Of a stretch of 64,000 bases of DNA, positions 8,910-16,537 are shown one piece after another (within the stretch, counting starts at the first letter, position 1; each line of letters opens with the position of its first letter). Position numbers and translations under genes: made by a program. The stretch spans positions 1 through 64,000 of the forward strand of contig CAVYUC010000026.1 of assembly GCA_963771595.1 (NCBI GenBank). Direction: 5' to 3'. Below the pieces are notes generated by a model that saw nothing but the letters and a program-made list of their open reading frames with translations, was not told the origin of the DNA and ran no database searches. Origin of the DNA: CAVYUC01 sp963771595 (GTDB taxonomy: Bacteria; Bacteroidota; Bacteroidia; Bacteroidales; Prolixibacteraceae).

Positions 8910-8936
8910 TACTCTAAAACAATAGCAACGAATAAA

Positions 8937-9503
8937 ATGGAAGCAAATACAATATTTCAGAGATTATTAAATGGAGAGGCTGTTCCATTCAACGACCCGG
9001 AATATTTCAAAATTGGAAATGCTTGCAATCACACACGTAAATTGCTTGTAAAGCTGAACAATGAAACCGATTTGGATAATGTGAGAACATTTTTAAGCGA
9101 CATAACAGATTCACGAATAGATGAAACCACAACTATTTTTCCACCGTTTCAAATCAATTACGGAAAGAACACCAAAATAGGTAAAAATGTATTCATCAAT
9201 TTTGATTGCACTTTTTTGGATTTGGGAGGAATAACCATTGAAGATAATGTTATGCTTGCACCTAAAGTAAGTCTGCTTTCTGAAGGTCATCCCATTTCAG
9301 CCAAAGAAAGACAAACGCTGACAACTGGCAAAATTCACATTAAAAAGAATGCCTGGATAGGCGCTAATGCCACCATTTTAGCAGGTGTAACGATTGGTGA
9401 AAACTCTGTAGTGGCAGCAGGTGCAGTAGTTTCTAAAGATGTGCCTGATAATACAATTGTTGGTGGTATTCCAGCAAAAATCATTAAAAACATACAGGAA
9501 TGA
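8937..9503 (+). CDS. Hexapeptide-repeat acetyltransferase (Maa/NodL/LacA type)
   Basis: A 188-residue left-handed beta-helix acyltransferase that moves an acetyl group from acetyl-CoA to a sugar or small molecule. The repeating [LIV]Gx4 pattern is clear (KIGKNVFINFD, TIEDNVMLAPK, WIGANATILAGVTIGENSVVAAGAVVSKDVPDNTIVGGIPAKII split over the C-terminal half) and the catalytic histidine sits in SEGHPIS (H118). ATG 8937 is chosen over an upstream TTG at 8907 because the latter lies within the promoter element. The stop overlaps the next ATG by 4 nt. The acceptor is unknown. Confidence 0.88.
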   Translation: MEANTIFQRLLNGEAVPFNDPEYFKIGNACNHTRKLLVKLNNETDLDNVRTFLSDITDSRIDETTTIFPPFQINYGKNTKIGKNVFINFDCTFLDLGGITIEDNVMLAPKVSLLSEGHPISAKERQTLTTGKIHIKKNAWIGANATILAGVTIGENSVVAAGAVVSKDVPDNTIVGGIPAKIIKNIQE

Positions 9504-9976
9504 ACGGCACAATAAAAACCATAACTTTTCTTTTAACGAGTCTTTTTTGTATACAATTATTGGCTTGTACACAGGAGAATGAAACTCAAGCTATTAAAAA
9601 CCAAAATGAAACCGAGAATACAGATACGATGAAACTAAAAATTACGATTGGAACATCATCTTTTTCAGCTACGCTACAAAACAATGAGACAGCAAGTGCT
9701 TTTATAGAACGGTTGCCTTTGAGGCTCACGATGACTGAATTGAACAATAATGAAAAATATGCTGATTTAGTGGAAAGTTTGCCCACTAATGCTTCTAATC
9801 CCGGAACTATACAAAACGGCGATTTGATGCTGTACGGCTCAAACACATTGGTGCTTTTTTATAAAACATTTTCAACTTCATACAACTACACTAAAATCGG
9901 AAAAACAACCAATCCGGAAGGATTGTTGGAGATATTGGGTTCGGGAAACGTTGCTGTGACCTTTGAAATTAATTAA
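9500..9976 (+). CDS. Cyclophilin-like fold lipoprotein
   Basis: A 158-residue lipoprotein: signal peptide with lipobox LLAC (Cys at about 23), a linker, then a cyclophilin-like domain (KLKITIGTSSFSATLQNNETASAF...LPLRLTMTELNNNEKY...GDLMLYGSNTLVLFYKTF...YTKIGK). These proteins share the cyclophilin fold but lack the prolyl-isomerase active site; their role is not established. It overlaps the acetyltransferase stop by 4 nt and is followed 11 nt later by the cupin gene. Such genes often sit beside cupin, reductase and AraC genes, as here. Confidence 0.8.
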   Translation: MNGTIKTITFLLTSLFCIQLLACTQENETQAIKNQNETENTDTMKLKITIGTSSFSATLQNNETASAFIERLPLRLTMTELNNNEKYADLVESLPTNASNPGTIQNGDLMLYGSNTLVLFYKTFSTSYNYTKIGKTTNPEGLLEILGSGNVAVTFEIN

Positions 9977-9987
9977 TCAATTAAAAA

Positions 9988-10491
9988 ATGAATACAATGA
10001 AAAAAATAACAATTATCGGAATTACAGTCTTGCTAGGCTTAATACAAGCCTGCAGTACAAAAACTGAAAAACAAGAAAACATGAAGACAGATAAAAAAGA
10101 ATTAAATGCCATTTTCCCAAAAGGTGAAAAAGGTTCGGAAGAATGGTTTACCGGGGATGCTTATCCTACAAGCCTGTTGGAAGCAGATTCAATATTCACA
10201 ACACTTGCCGGTAATGTTTATTTTGAACCCGGTGCAAGAAGCCATTGGCATACCCACCCCTCCGGGCAAATACTGATTATCACGGATGGTGTCGGTTACT
10301 ATCAGATTGAAGGGCAACCCATTGGAATCATGAAAAAAGGAGATGTAGTAAAATTTCCGCCAAATGTAAGACACTGGCACGGGGCAAGCCCTGATGTAGG
10401 GGTACAACAACTTTATATTATTCCCAATACGGAACAGGGAATTGTTGAATGGATGGAGCCGGTATCAGATGAAGAATATAATAAGAAATAG
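9988..10491 (+). CDS. Cupin-domain lipoprotein
   Basis: A 167-residue exported cupin. A signal peptide with lipobox (LIQACS, Cys at 22) precedes a single cupin barrel; metal ligands visible are H86, H88 and H90 in HWHTHPSGQ and H129/H131 in RHWHGAS. This ligand pattern resembles small cupins found with carboxymuconolactone-decarboxylase-like proteins. An internal ATG at 9997 gives an equally good signal peptide. The gene is between the cyclophilin-like and esterase genes and probably co-transcribed. Substrate unknown. Confidence 0.85.
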   Translation: MNTMKKITIIGITVLLGLIQACSTKTEKQENMKTDKKELNAIFPKGEKGSEEWFTGDAYPTSLLEADSIFTTLAGNVYFEPGARSHWHTHPSGQILIITDGVGYYQIEGQPIGIMKKGDVVKFPPNVRHWHGASPDVGVQQLYIIPNTEQGIVEWMEPVSDEEYNKK

Positions 10492-10495
10492 TCTT

Positions 10496-11764
10496 ATGAG
10501 TAAATTGATTTCCAGTCTTGTCATAACAGCGTTTGGCTATGCTGCCGCTTGGCCGGTTACCAACTTAAATGCACAAACATCCTCATCTTCTTCAAAAGTG
10601 GAGTCGGTAGAAACTTTTACCGTAACATCTGTTCCGGCCGAAAACGGTTCTTATACCATTAGTCCAAAAATTCCTGATGATGGCAAGGTGCCTGCGGGCA
10701 CTGTATTGTCGGTAAAAGCTAAACCTGCATCGGGATACAGTGTGGATGCCGTGTATTACACCGTGAAAGGAGGTATGTGGGGAACAACGAGTCACGAAAG
10801 TTTCTCACCTATAATGAAAATACCGGTTACCAGGGACATGAAGGTCGGGGCAACATTTATTCCCCGTTCTTTGGTAGATAATGTGAGCGTAATTCAGGAC
10901 GTTGTTTACGCCCAGCCAGGCGTCAAGCCTCTGAAATACGATGTCTATTCACCTAAAGGCGCTAAAAATCTTCCTTGTATTATCATCATTCATGGCGGAG
11001 GTTGGTCTTCAAACAACGAAGACATTATGCGTGGACTAGCTCGTGAACTGGTGAAAGATGGTCGCTATGTCGTATTCAGTATTGATTACCGCTGGATTAA
11101 CAAACTGGATGGAGAAACCGAACCGACATACATGCACAAATTGATAGAAGATGTTTTTGGAGCTATAGCTCACATTCAGGAACATGCTGCGGAGTACGGC
11201 GGTGACCCGACCCGAATTGCGGTTACGGGCGATAGCGCTGGTGGTCATCTAGCGGCAGCAGCAGCCACCCTTAGTCCGCTTATTGGAGATGGAGGTTTTG
11301 GTGAAACCAATGGAGTTTACCAATATATGCCCACTTACCTGCCAAAAAGAAAATCCGTGGTTCAGGTAAAAACTGAAATAACCAATGCAGTTAAGGCGGT
11401 GGCACCAAGCTATGGTGCATTTGAGGCTGCCGACTTTAAATCGTTGCTGGAGCAAACAGACCAGGGTTATTGGGATGCCATTTCTCCTTCAAAGAATGTT
11501 CCAAAGGTTAGTGACCGGGTTCTTCCGCACTTCATGGTTCGTGGTACAGAAGACCCGATCGTAAATCACGAAATGGTGCAACGCTATGTAGATGTGTTAA
11601 AGGCTGCAGGCCAGCCTGTCAAGTATATCCAGGTAGAAGGCGCAGGACATGCCTTTTTCGACTGGAAGCCGGATGCAGCTACAAGAGCAACGTTTGCCCG
11701 GTATGGTGTACCCTATGCAGCTCAAATGCTGTCTTTTTTCAACAGCATATTCTATAATGATTGA
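10496..11764 (+). CDS. Exported alpha/beta-hydrolase (carboxylesterase/lipase-like)
   Basis: A 422-residue exported serine hydrolase. After a signal peptide (to about LNAQ) comes an all-beta N-terminal region (VESVETFTVTSVPAENGSY...), possibly an Ig-like or repeat domain, then the hydrolase: oxyanion-hole HGGGW (about residue 166), nucleophile GDSAGG (Ser about 247), acid in GTEDPIV, and base in GAGHAFF near the end. ATG 10496 leaves a 4-nt gap after the cupin; ATG 10469, overlapping it, is an alternative with a longer basic n-region. The HGGGW type includes acyl-sugar and feruloyl-type esterases; the substrate is not evident. Confidence 0.88.
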   Translation: MSKLISSLVITAFGYAAAWPVTNLNAQTSSSSSKVESVETFTVTSVPAENGSYTISPKIPDDGKVPAGTVLSVKAKPASGYSVDAVYYTVKGGMWGTTSHESFSPIMKIPVTRDMKVGATFIPRSLVDNVSVIQDVVYAQPGVKPLKYDVYSPKGAKNLPCIIIIHGGGWSSNNEDIMRGLARELVKDGRYVVFSIDYRWINKLDGETEPTYMHKLIEDVFGAIAHIQEHAAEYGGDPTRIAVTGDSAGGHLAAAAATLSPLIGDGGFGETNGVYQYMPTYLPKRKSVVQVKTEITNAVKAVAPSYGAFEAADFKSLLEQTDQGYWDAISPSKNVPKVSDRVLPHFMVRGTEDPIVNHEMVQRYVDVLKAAGQPVKYIQVEGAGHAFFDWKPDAATRATFARYGVPYAAQMLSFFNSIFYND

Positions 11765-11874
11765 TGGCGTCTATCCCAAATTGCTGGTAGAATTGCGGTA
11801 TTTACAACTTTTTTTATGGGCTTTGATATTAAATGTCGGGCTCATAATCAAACAAACATCTTAAAAAATTAATT

Positions 11875-12642
11875 ATGAAAAAGAATTTAGAAAACCAGCC
11901 AGAAAATAAAAATACAGATATTATCAAGCGAAGAGGCTTTTTAAAAGCAGCCACTTTGTTGGGTTTAGGAACATTAGCTGCCGGAACTGTTAAGGGCTAT
12001 GCAGTCGCTTCTCAGAGCCGCGAAAAGAAAAAAGGCATAGGCACCATACTGACCAAGAAACGGACATTGGGTTCCAGGAAGAATCCGCTTGCAGTTTCTG
12101 CCATACAACTGGGCTGCATGGGAATGACCAATGGTCGTGGTGTCCACCCTGATCATAAGAGTATGGTCAAACTGATCCGCGATGCTGCTGATCGTGGCTG
12201 CGACTTTTTCGATACTGCCGAAATTTATGGTCCGTATGTCAATGAAGAAATGGTTGGAGAAGCACTTGCTCCCATCCGAAACCAAGTTTCCATTTCCACC
12301 AAGTTTGGTTTTGATATTGAGGGTCCAAATGTTATGAACAGTCGGCCAGAGCAAATTCGGAAAGTTGCGGATCAATCACTCAAACGCCTCAAAACCGACC
12401 GTATTGACCTTTTCTTTCAGCATCGGGTTGACCCCGACGTACCCATCGAGGAAGTTGCAGGAGCCGTAAAAGATCTTATTCAAGAAGGAAAGGTTCTACA
12501 CTTTGGCCTTTCTGAAGCAGGCGCTGAAACCATCAGAAGGGCAGGAATACCCAAGGCACAATTTTCCGTCCCGTTTAACAGGTTTAATTTAGTTGCAGAG
12601 TTCCGGTATCGGGATGTAACCCCGCATTTTCAATCTTTCTAA
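11875..12642 (+). pseudogene. Aldo/keto reductase with Tat-type signal, 3' truncated and fused to a repeat
   Basis: A 255-codon frame. A KRRGFLK motif and hydrophobic stretch (residues 19-45) form a twin-arginine signal. The NADPH-dependent aldo/keto reductase barrel follows, with catalytic D and Y in FFDTAEIYG, K in STKFGF and H in FFQHRVD. After GAETIRR the family normally continues for about 110 more residues with the NADP-binding end of the barrel; here it switches to an unrelated 30-residue tail encoded by the 92-bp repeat. The enzyme is therefore probably inactive. It is the last gene of the AraC-linked cassette. Confidence 0.8.
12542..12633 (+). repeat. 92-bp direct repeat, copy 2 (right flank, fused to the AKR gene)
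   Basis: Matches 7486-7577 in the same orientation. It begins directly after the codons for GAETIRR of the aldo/keto reductase, at the point where that protein departs from its family, so the repeat marks a DNA junction. Confidence 0.8.
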
Positions 12643-12773
12643 TGTAAAGGTCGTTTCACTCACTGTATATCGGACAGGATTTGTTGGAAATCCCGCCCAA
12701 CCATATACAAGTGACCATTAGGCTACATTGCCGGACTACCTCAATGACAAAAATTTAATGATTTAAAAATTGC

Positions 12774-12781
12774 TATATTTG
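12774..12781 (+). promoter_or_regulatory. Promoter -7 element of the first HEPN/MNT module
   Basis: TATATTTG fits TAnnTTTG and lies 21 nt before the ATG of the HEPN gene. No clear TTG -33 box was seen. Confidence 0.45.
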
Positions 12782-12802
12782 AATATAAATGTTAATTGAT
12801 TA

Positions 12803-13209
12803 ATGAATGATAATGATTCAAATATTGATATTGAAAAAATTGTAAAACACTGGATTGATACATCAGATGATGATTTCGAAACAATGTTGGCTTTGTTTAA
12901 TTCAAAATCATATGTTTGGTCTTTGTTTCTTGGACATATTTCAACCGAGAAATTACTCAAGGCATTGTATGTTAAAAAATTTAATAAACATGCACCATTT
13001 ACCCACAACCTTTACAGATTAGGGGAATTAGCCGGATTAGAGATGACAGACGAGCAATCTGACTGCTTGATGAGATTACTTCATTTAACTTAAATGCCAG
13101 GTATGATGATTACAAAAAGGAGTTCTACAATCTGTGTACTCCGGATTACACAAAAAAGTGGATTGATAACATTAAAACCATTCGGACATGGATAAAAACG
13201 ATGCTCTAA
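12803..13209 (+). pseudogene. HEPN-domain toxin of a HEPN/MNT pair, frameshifted
   Basis: The intact frame (12803-13093) gives 96 residues of a HEPN protein (HISTEKLLKALYVKKFNKHAPFTHNLYRLGELAG is the conserved core, cited here in part) and then ends at TLT-like chance sequence. The expected continuation, DEITSFNLNARYDDYKKEF...IDNIKTIRTWIK, follows in another frame from 13069 to the stop at 13209. Adding one base near 13066-13069 (TGCTTGATG) restores a protein of about 135 residues that overlaps the MNT gene by 22 nt, the usual arrangement. HEPN partners in this system are RNases neutralised by the MNT protein. Confidence 0.8.
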
Positions 13210-13514
13210 GTATTGCTACAAAATATGCTAATGCAGTAAAATCAAAATATGACTTGGTAAAAATTATTCTTTTTGGGTCATATGTTAAAGGTAACTTCAA
13301 TAATGATAGCGATATTGATATTGCTGTGATATTAAAGGAATATAGCAATTTAATTGATATACAATTGGATTTGATGAGATTACGAAGAAAAATCGATAGT
13401 AGGATTGAGCCGCATCCTTTCCGGGAAAAAGATTTTAATATGACGAATCCGATAGTAAATGAGATAATCAAATACGGTCAAGACATACATATCAACATGG
13501 ATCTGGTTGAGTAG
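13188..13514 (+). CDS. Minimal nucleotidyltransferase (MNT) antitoxin
   Basis: A 108-residue protein with the nucleotidyltransferase signature GSYVKGNFNNDSDIDIAV (about residues 27-44): GSx10DxD with both metal-binding aspartates intact. It is the MNT half of a HEPN/MNT toxin-antitoxin module; members of the family inactivate the HEPN RNase by AMP transfer to a tyrosine. It overlaps the reconstructed end of the HEPN gene. The antitoxin frame is intact although the toxin frame is broken. Confidence 0.85.
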   Translation: MDKNDALSIATKYANAVKSKYDLVKIILFGSYVKGNFNNDSDIDIAVILKEYSNLIDIQLDLMRLRRKIDSRIEPHPFREKDFNMTNPIVNEIIKYGQDIHINMDLVE

Positions 13515-13582
13515 ACAGCCATTTAATTAAAAAGCCCGCCAGTGCACCTCTCCCGCCACCCCCTAATAATATAGGTCTCGTA

Positions 13583-13597
13583 CCTGCCTGCGCCAGG
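13583..13597. repeat. Short CCTGC/CAGG palindrome, second occurrence
   Basis: CCTGCCTGCGCCAGG in the gap between the two MNT genes; related to 7447-7464. It stands out from the A+T-rich surroundings. Confidence 0.4.
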
Positions 13598-13636
13598 CCT
13601 GACAATGAAACAAACTCAACTCTAAATCAAAATCAT

Positions 13637-13644
13637 TATCTTTG
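13637..13644 (+). promoter_or_regulatory. Promoter -7 element directly before the second MNT gene
   Basis: TATCTTTG fits TAnnTTTG and ends four bases before the ATG at 13649. Transcription starting the usual distance downstream would give a leaderless or nearly leaderless mRNA. Confidence 0.45.
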
Positions 13645-13648
13645 TTTT

Positions 13649-13969
13649 ATGAGCAAAAGAGAGCAGATATTTCAGTTGATAAAAAAGGTCGTTGATAAAA
13701 ACGCACCTGATTCAGAGGTTTATTTATATGGTTCTCAGGCGCGGGGAAATGCAAAGAAATTTTCTGATTGGGATTTATTAATTTTGCTAAATACTCCAAA
13801 TGTTTCATTTGACTTCGAAACTAACTTTATGGATGAATTCTATGAATTAGAATTAAAAACCGGAGAAATTTTTTCTCCTCTGATTTATTCAAAAAATGAT
13901 TGGAATTCAAATTACACCTTTACTCCATTTTATGAAAATATTCAAAAAGAAGGGATTAGACTAAAATGA
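13649..13969 (+). CDS. Second minimal nucleotidyltransferase (MNT) antitoxin
   Basis: A 106-residue nucleotidyltransferase with YGSQARGNAKKFSDWDLLIL: the GSx10DxD motif is intact (D-W-D). It differs strongly from the MNT at 13188, so the two are separate modules, not a duplication. Here the antitoxin comes first and the HEPN gene follows, with ATG of the latter overlapping this stop as ATGA. The flanking gap 13515-13648 holds only a small palindrome and the promoter element. Confidence 0.85.
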   Translation: MSKREQIFQLIKKVVDKNAPDSEVYLYGSQARGNAKKFSDWDLLILLNTPNVSFDFETNFMDEFYELELKTGEIFSPLIYSKNDWNSNYTFTPFYENIQKEGIRLK

Positions 13970-14378
13970 CCGGGGACAAAAAACGATTTGATTAATTATA
14001 GAATTGCCAGAGCTAAAGTTACCTATGACGATGCACTAATTCTTTCAGAGAGAGAAAAATGGAATTCCACAATTAACAAGATTGTATTATGCCACTTATT
14101 ATGCTCTAATGGCTTTACTTCTCGATTCCGATTTAAAACCAACAACTCATAATGGAGCAAAATCAAATATTTCTGAGTATTTCATCAAGACTGGAAAGAT
14201 AGATTCAAAATACGGTAAAATATATTCTCAATTGTTTACATGGAGACAAAAAGGAGATAATGATGATTTATTCTACTTCGGCAAAGACCAAGTAATGCCT
14301 TATTTTGAGCCTGTTAGTAATTTTATTTCGCTGATTGAAAACATGATAAAAAATAAAAGCCAGACGTTATCAGAATAG
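13966..14378 (+). pseudogene. Second HEPN-domain toxin, two frameshifts
   Basis: Starting at ATG 13966 (overlapping the MNT stop), the frame runs MTGDKK and is lost in an A6 run at 13978-13983; with A5 it continues NDLINYRIARAKVTYDDALILSEREKW. A second extra A near 14078-14079 shifts it again, and the rest (RLYYATYYALMALLLDS...THNGAKSNISEYF...) reads from 14079 to 14378. Removing both bases restores about 136 residues of a HEPN protein with the conserved YYATYYAL helix. The 14082-14378 part is not a separate gene. Confidence 0.8.
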
Positions 14379-14464
14379 GTTAATAGAATTCTACCCTTGA
14401 CTTCTTACAGAGAACCGTTGGTGAACCTCTCGATTTATTTTACACCCCATCTCAACCAATACAA

Positions 14465-15235
14465 TCACATTATTTTTGAAGCTGCCGCAACATCCAGGTA
14501 CAAAACTGCTGCAGGATGTTTTCGGAGAATGGAAGCCGGGCATGCAGTTGAAACCTCATTGTTTAAGGCATGAAAAACAGCTTCTGATTTTCGTTCATCC
14601 GGAACCACGCAACTAATAATGTTACTGTTCATTATTGCCGGAATAGTTAGCGTAAGTGCATGCGTGGGAACATCATCGAAAGTTGGAAACCAGCCTTCGC
14701 CCAGTTGTTGCCTGCGACAGGCATCATCGAGCTCAACCACTTTTACAAGCCGCTTGTCGTTAAAATCAGCCACCGGAGGATCATTAAAAGCGATATGTCC
14801 ATTTTCACCTATACCAATGCAGGCAATATCAACCGGATGATCTTTCAGCAGGTTTTCATATCGCCTTGTTTCAGATTCAGCATCCTTTTCATCGCCGTTT
14901 AAATAGTATACTTGGTTGGGTTTAACTTTATCAAGAATCCGTTCTTTTAAATACTTGCGGAAACTTGCCGGATGATTTTCACGAATACCTTTATATTCAT
15001 CGAGATGGAATACAGTAATTTTATTCCATTCAATATTTTGTTTCTGCAGGTTTTCGAGAAATTCAAACTGTGAAGCGCCCGTTGCCAAAATCAGATTGGC
15101 TTTACCGTTTTCCTGAATGGCTTCGTTTAACTTTTCGGTTACAAACTTTGCAGAAGCTTTACCCAGGGCTTCTTTGTCCTGGTAAACATGAATTTCAAGG
15201 TTATCTTTTTTTAGGAATTTGATTTCATTCAGCAT
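14465..15235 (-). CDS. nagB: Glucosamine-6-phosphate deaminase
   Basis: A 256-residue NagB-type isomerase/deaminase that converts glucosamine-6-phosphate to fructose-6-phosphate and ammonia. Active-site segments HLDEY (77-81) and GENGHIAFNDPP (143-154, containing the catalytic D, H and E positions) are present, as is the phosphate-binding LATGASQFEFL loop. It is the last gene of the oxidoreductase-nagA-Nramp-nagB operon, 50 nt after the transporter. It is slightly shorter than E. coli NagB and lacks the C-terminal allosteric part, common in Bacteroidota. Confidence 0.9.
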   Translation of the reverse strand: MLNEIKFLKKDNLEIHVYQDKEALGKASAKFVTEKLNEAIQENGKANLILATGASQFEFLENLQKQNIEWNKITVFHLDEYKGIRENHPASFRKYLKERILDKVKPNQVYYLNGDEKDAESETRRYENLLKDHPVDIACIGIGENGHIAFNDPPVADFNDKRLVKVVELDDACRRQQLGEGWFPTFDDVPTHALTLTIPAIMNSNIISCVVPDERKSEAVFHALNNEVSTACPASILRKHPAAVLYLDVAAASKIM

Positions 15236-15285
15236 TTTAATTGGTGTTTTAAATTTAATATTTGTTTGATTTCATCTTTTACAAG

Positions 15286-16527
15286 TTACACCAGCAATTC
15301 GGTAATAGCAAACCAGGTGGTTACAAAAGAAAAGATTACAACCGCCCAAATACCAATATTCTCGGATAATCCGGCTTTATGAATGCCCATCAGTTTTTTC
15401 CGGTTTATCAACATTAAAATCGGAATGGCCACTGCCGGTAGAATACAGGCCTGGAATGCCTGTGAAAATACCATTAAGGCCGGTGGTTTTTGTTTCAAAA
15501 AAACAGTTCCGAAAGCAAAGAACAGGGCAATAAAAATAAGCATCCGTGATTGCGGGGACCGGATATTTCGGGGCTTCCCGGAGTAATCGGCCACCAGCCA
15601 CGGTGCAATTAAAACAATAGGAAATACAGTAGAAAGTCCGGCGCCAACGATTCCAAGTATCAAAATAAATGCAGCGGCTTTTCCTCCAATGGGTTCGAAA
15701 AGGGAAATCATTTCCACTGTATTTTCGAGTTTTAACCCCATGACGTGCAATGTTCCGGCCGCCACGGCCATAATTACCCCGCTCAGCAGCAACATCATGG
15801 ATGCCGATACAAAAGAATCCCTTTTTTCATCCTTCAGGTTATTTATTGTCCAGCCTTTTTCTGCCACCACGGTGCTTCGCATGACAAAAACGGCAGCCGA
15901 GCAGGTTGTCCCCGCAATAGCAGCCACCAGTCCAAAGGCACCCGGAGTGTCAGGAATTCCGGGAATCAAACCCTCGGCAAGGGAAGCAAATCCGGGTCGC
16001 ACCATAAAAAAAACCACAATGAAGGACAGCCCCATGAAAATCACAAACACTGTCAATACTTTTTCGAATGTTTTATACTGGCCAAACCACAAAAGAAAAT
16101 ACATGGCCACTGAAAGAATGGTAATTATCCAAAACCTGCTGATATGCGCTTCGTTAAACAACAACCGGATACCTTCCTGCACCAGGTCGGCCACAATTCC
16201 CATCACTCCCATCAATGCCAACAGTTCGCCTATAATGAGCGCCAGCAAAATATATATGGCCAAAATCCAGCCATATCTGAATTCCTTTTTGATGTTGGAC
16301 AGGGCGGTATTTCCTGAAACCAAAGTTACTTTGCCATACGCCACCATCAGGATAAAGGTAAAAATACAGGAAAGCAAAAGCGCCCAGAACAATTCCATCC
16401 CATGTTCTGCGCCGGTTTTGGCCATGGTAGTAACACTTCCTGTGCCGATATTGTAGCCAATTAAAAACAAACCCGGGCCAACTGCCGCCAGGGCAATTAA
16501 AATCTTTTTGGTGATGCTGTTTTTCAT
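15286..16527 (-). CDS. Nramp-like transporter without the canonical metal-site motifs
   Basis: A 413-residue protein with about eleven transmembrane helices and the overall Nramp (MntH) layout. Metal transporters of this family carry DPGN in helix 1 and MPH in helix 6. Here helix 1 reads GPGLFLIGYNIGTGSVTT (17-34), so DPGN is absent, and the helix-6 region reads AAVFVMRSTVVAEKG, without MPH. It therefore may not carry Mn2+/Fe2+. It lies between nagA (gap 10 nt) and nagB (gap 50 nt), so a role in taking up an amino-sugar or organic solute, or a non-canonical cation, is an inference from context only. Confidence 0.8.
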   Translation of the reverse strand: MKNSITKKILIALAAVGPGLFLIGYNIGTGSVTTMAKTGAEHGMELFWALLLSCIFTFILMVAYGKVTLVSGNTALSNIKKEFRYGWILAIYILLALIIGELLALMGVMGIVADLVQEGIRLLFNEAHISRFWIITILSVAMYFLLWFGQYKTFEKVLTVFVIFMGLSFIVVFFMVRPGFASLAEGLIPGIPDTPGAFGLVAAIAGTTCSAAVFVMRSTVVAEKGWTINNLKDEKRDSFVSASMMLLLSGVIMAVAAGTLHVMGLKLENTVEMISLFEPIGGKAAAFILILGIVGAGLSTVFPIVLIAPWLVADYSGKPRNIRSPQSRMLIFIALFFAFGTVFLKQKPPALMVFSQAFQACILPAVAIPILMLINRKKLMGIHKAGLSENIGIWAVVIFSFVTTWFAITELLV

Positions 16528-16537
16528 TAAGTTCAGA

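Noticed and set aside
14082..14378. An independent 98-residue gene
   Set aside because: It begins in mid-domain of a HEPN protein whose start is found upstream in other frames.
15689..16456. A 255-codon + strand frame
   Set aside because: Antisense to the Nramp-like gene; low-complexity composition and no domain.
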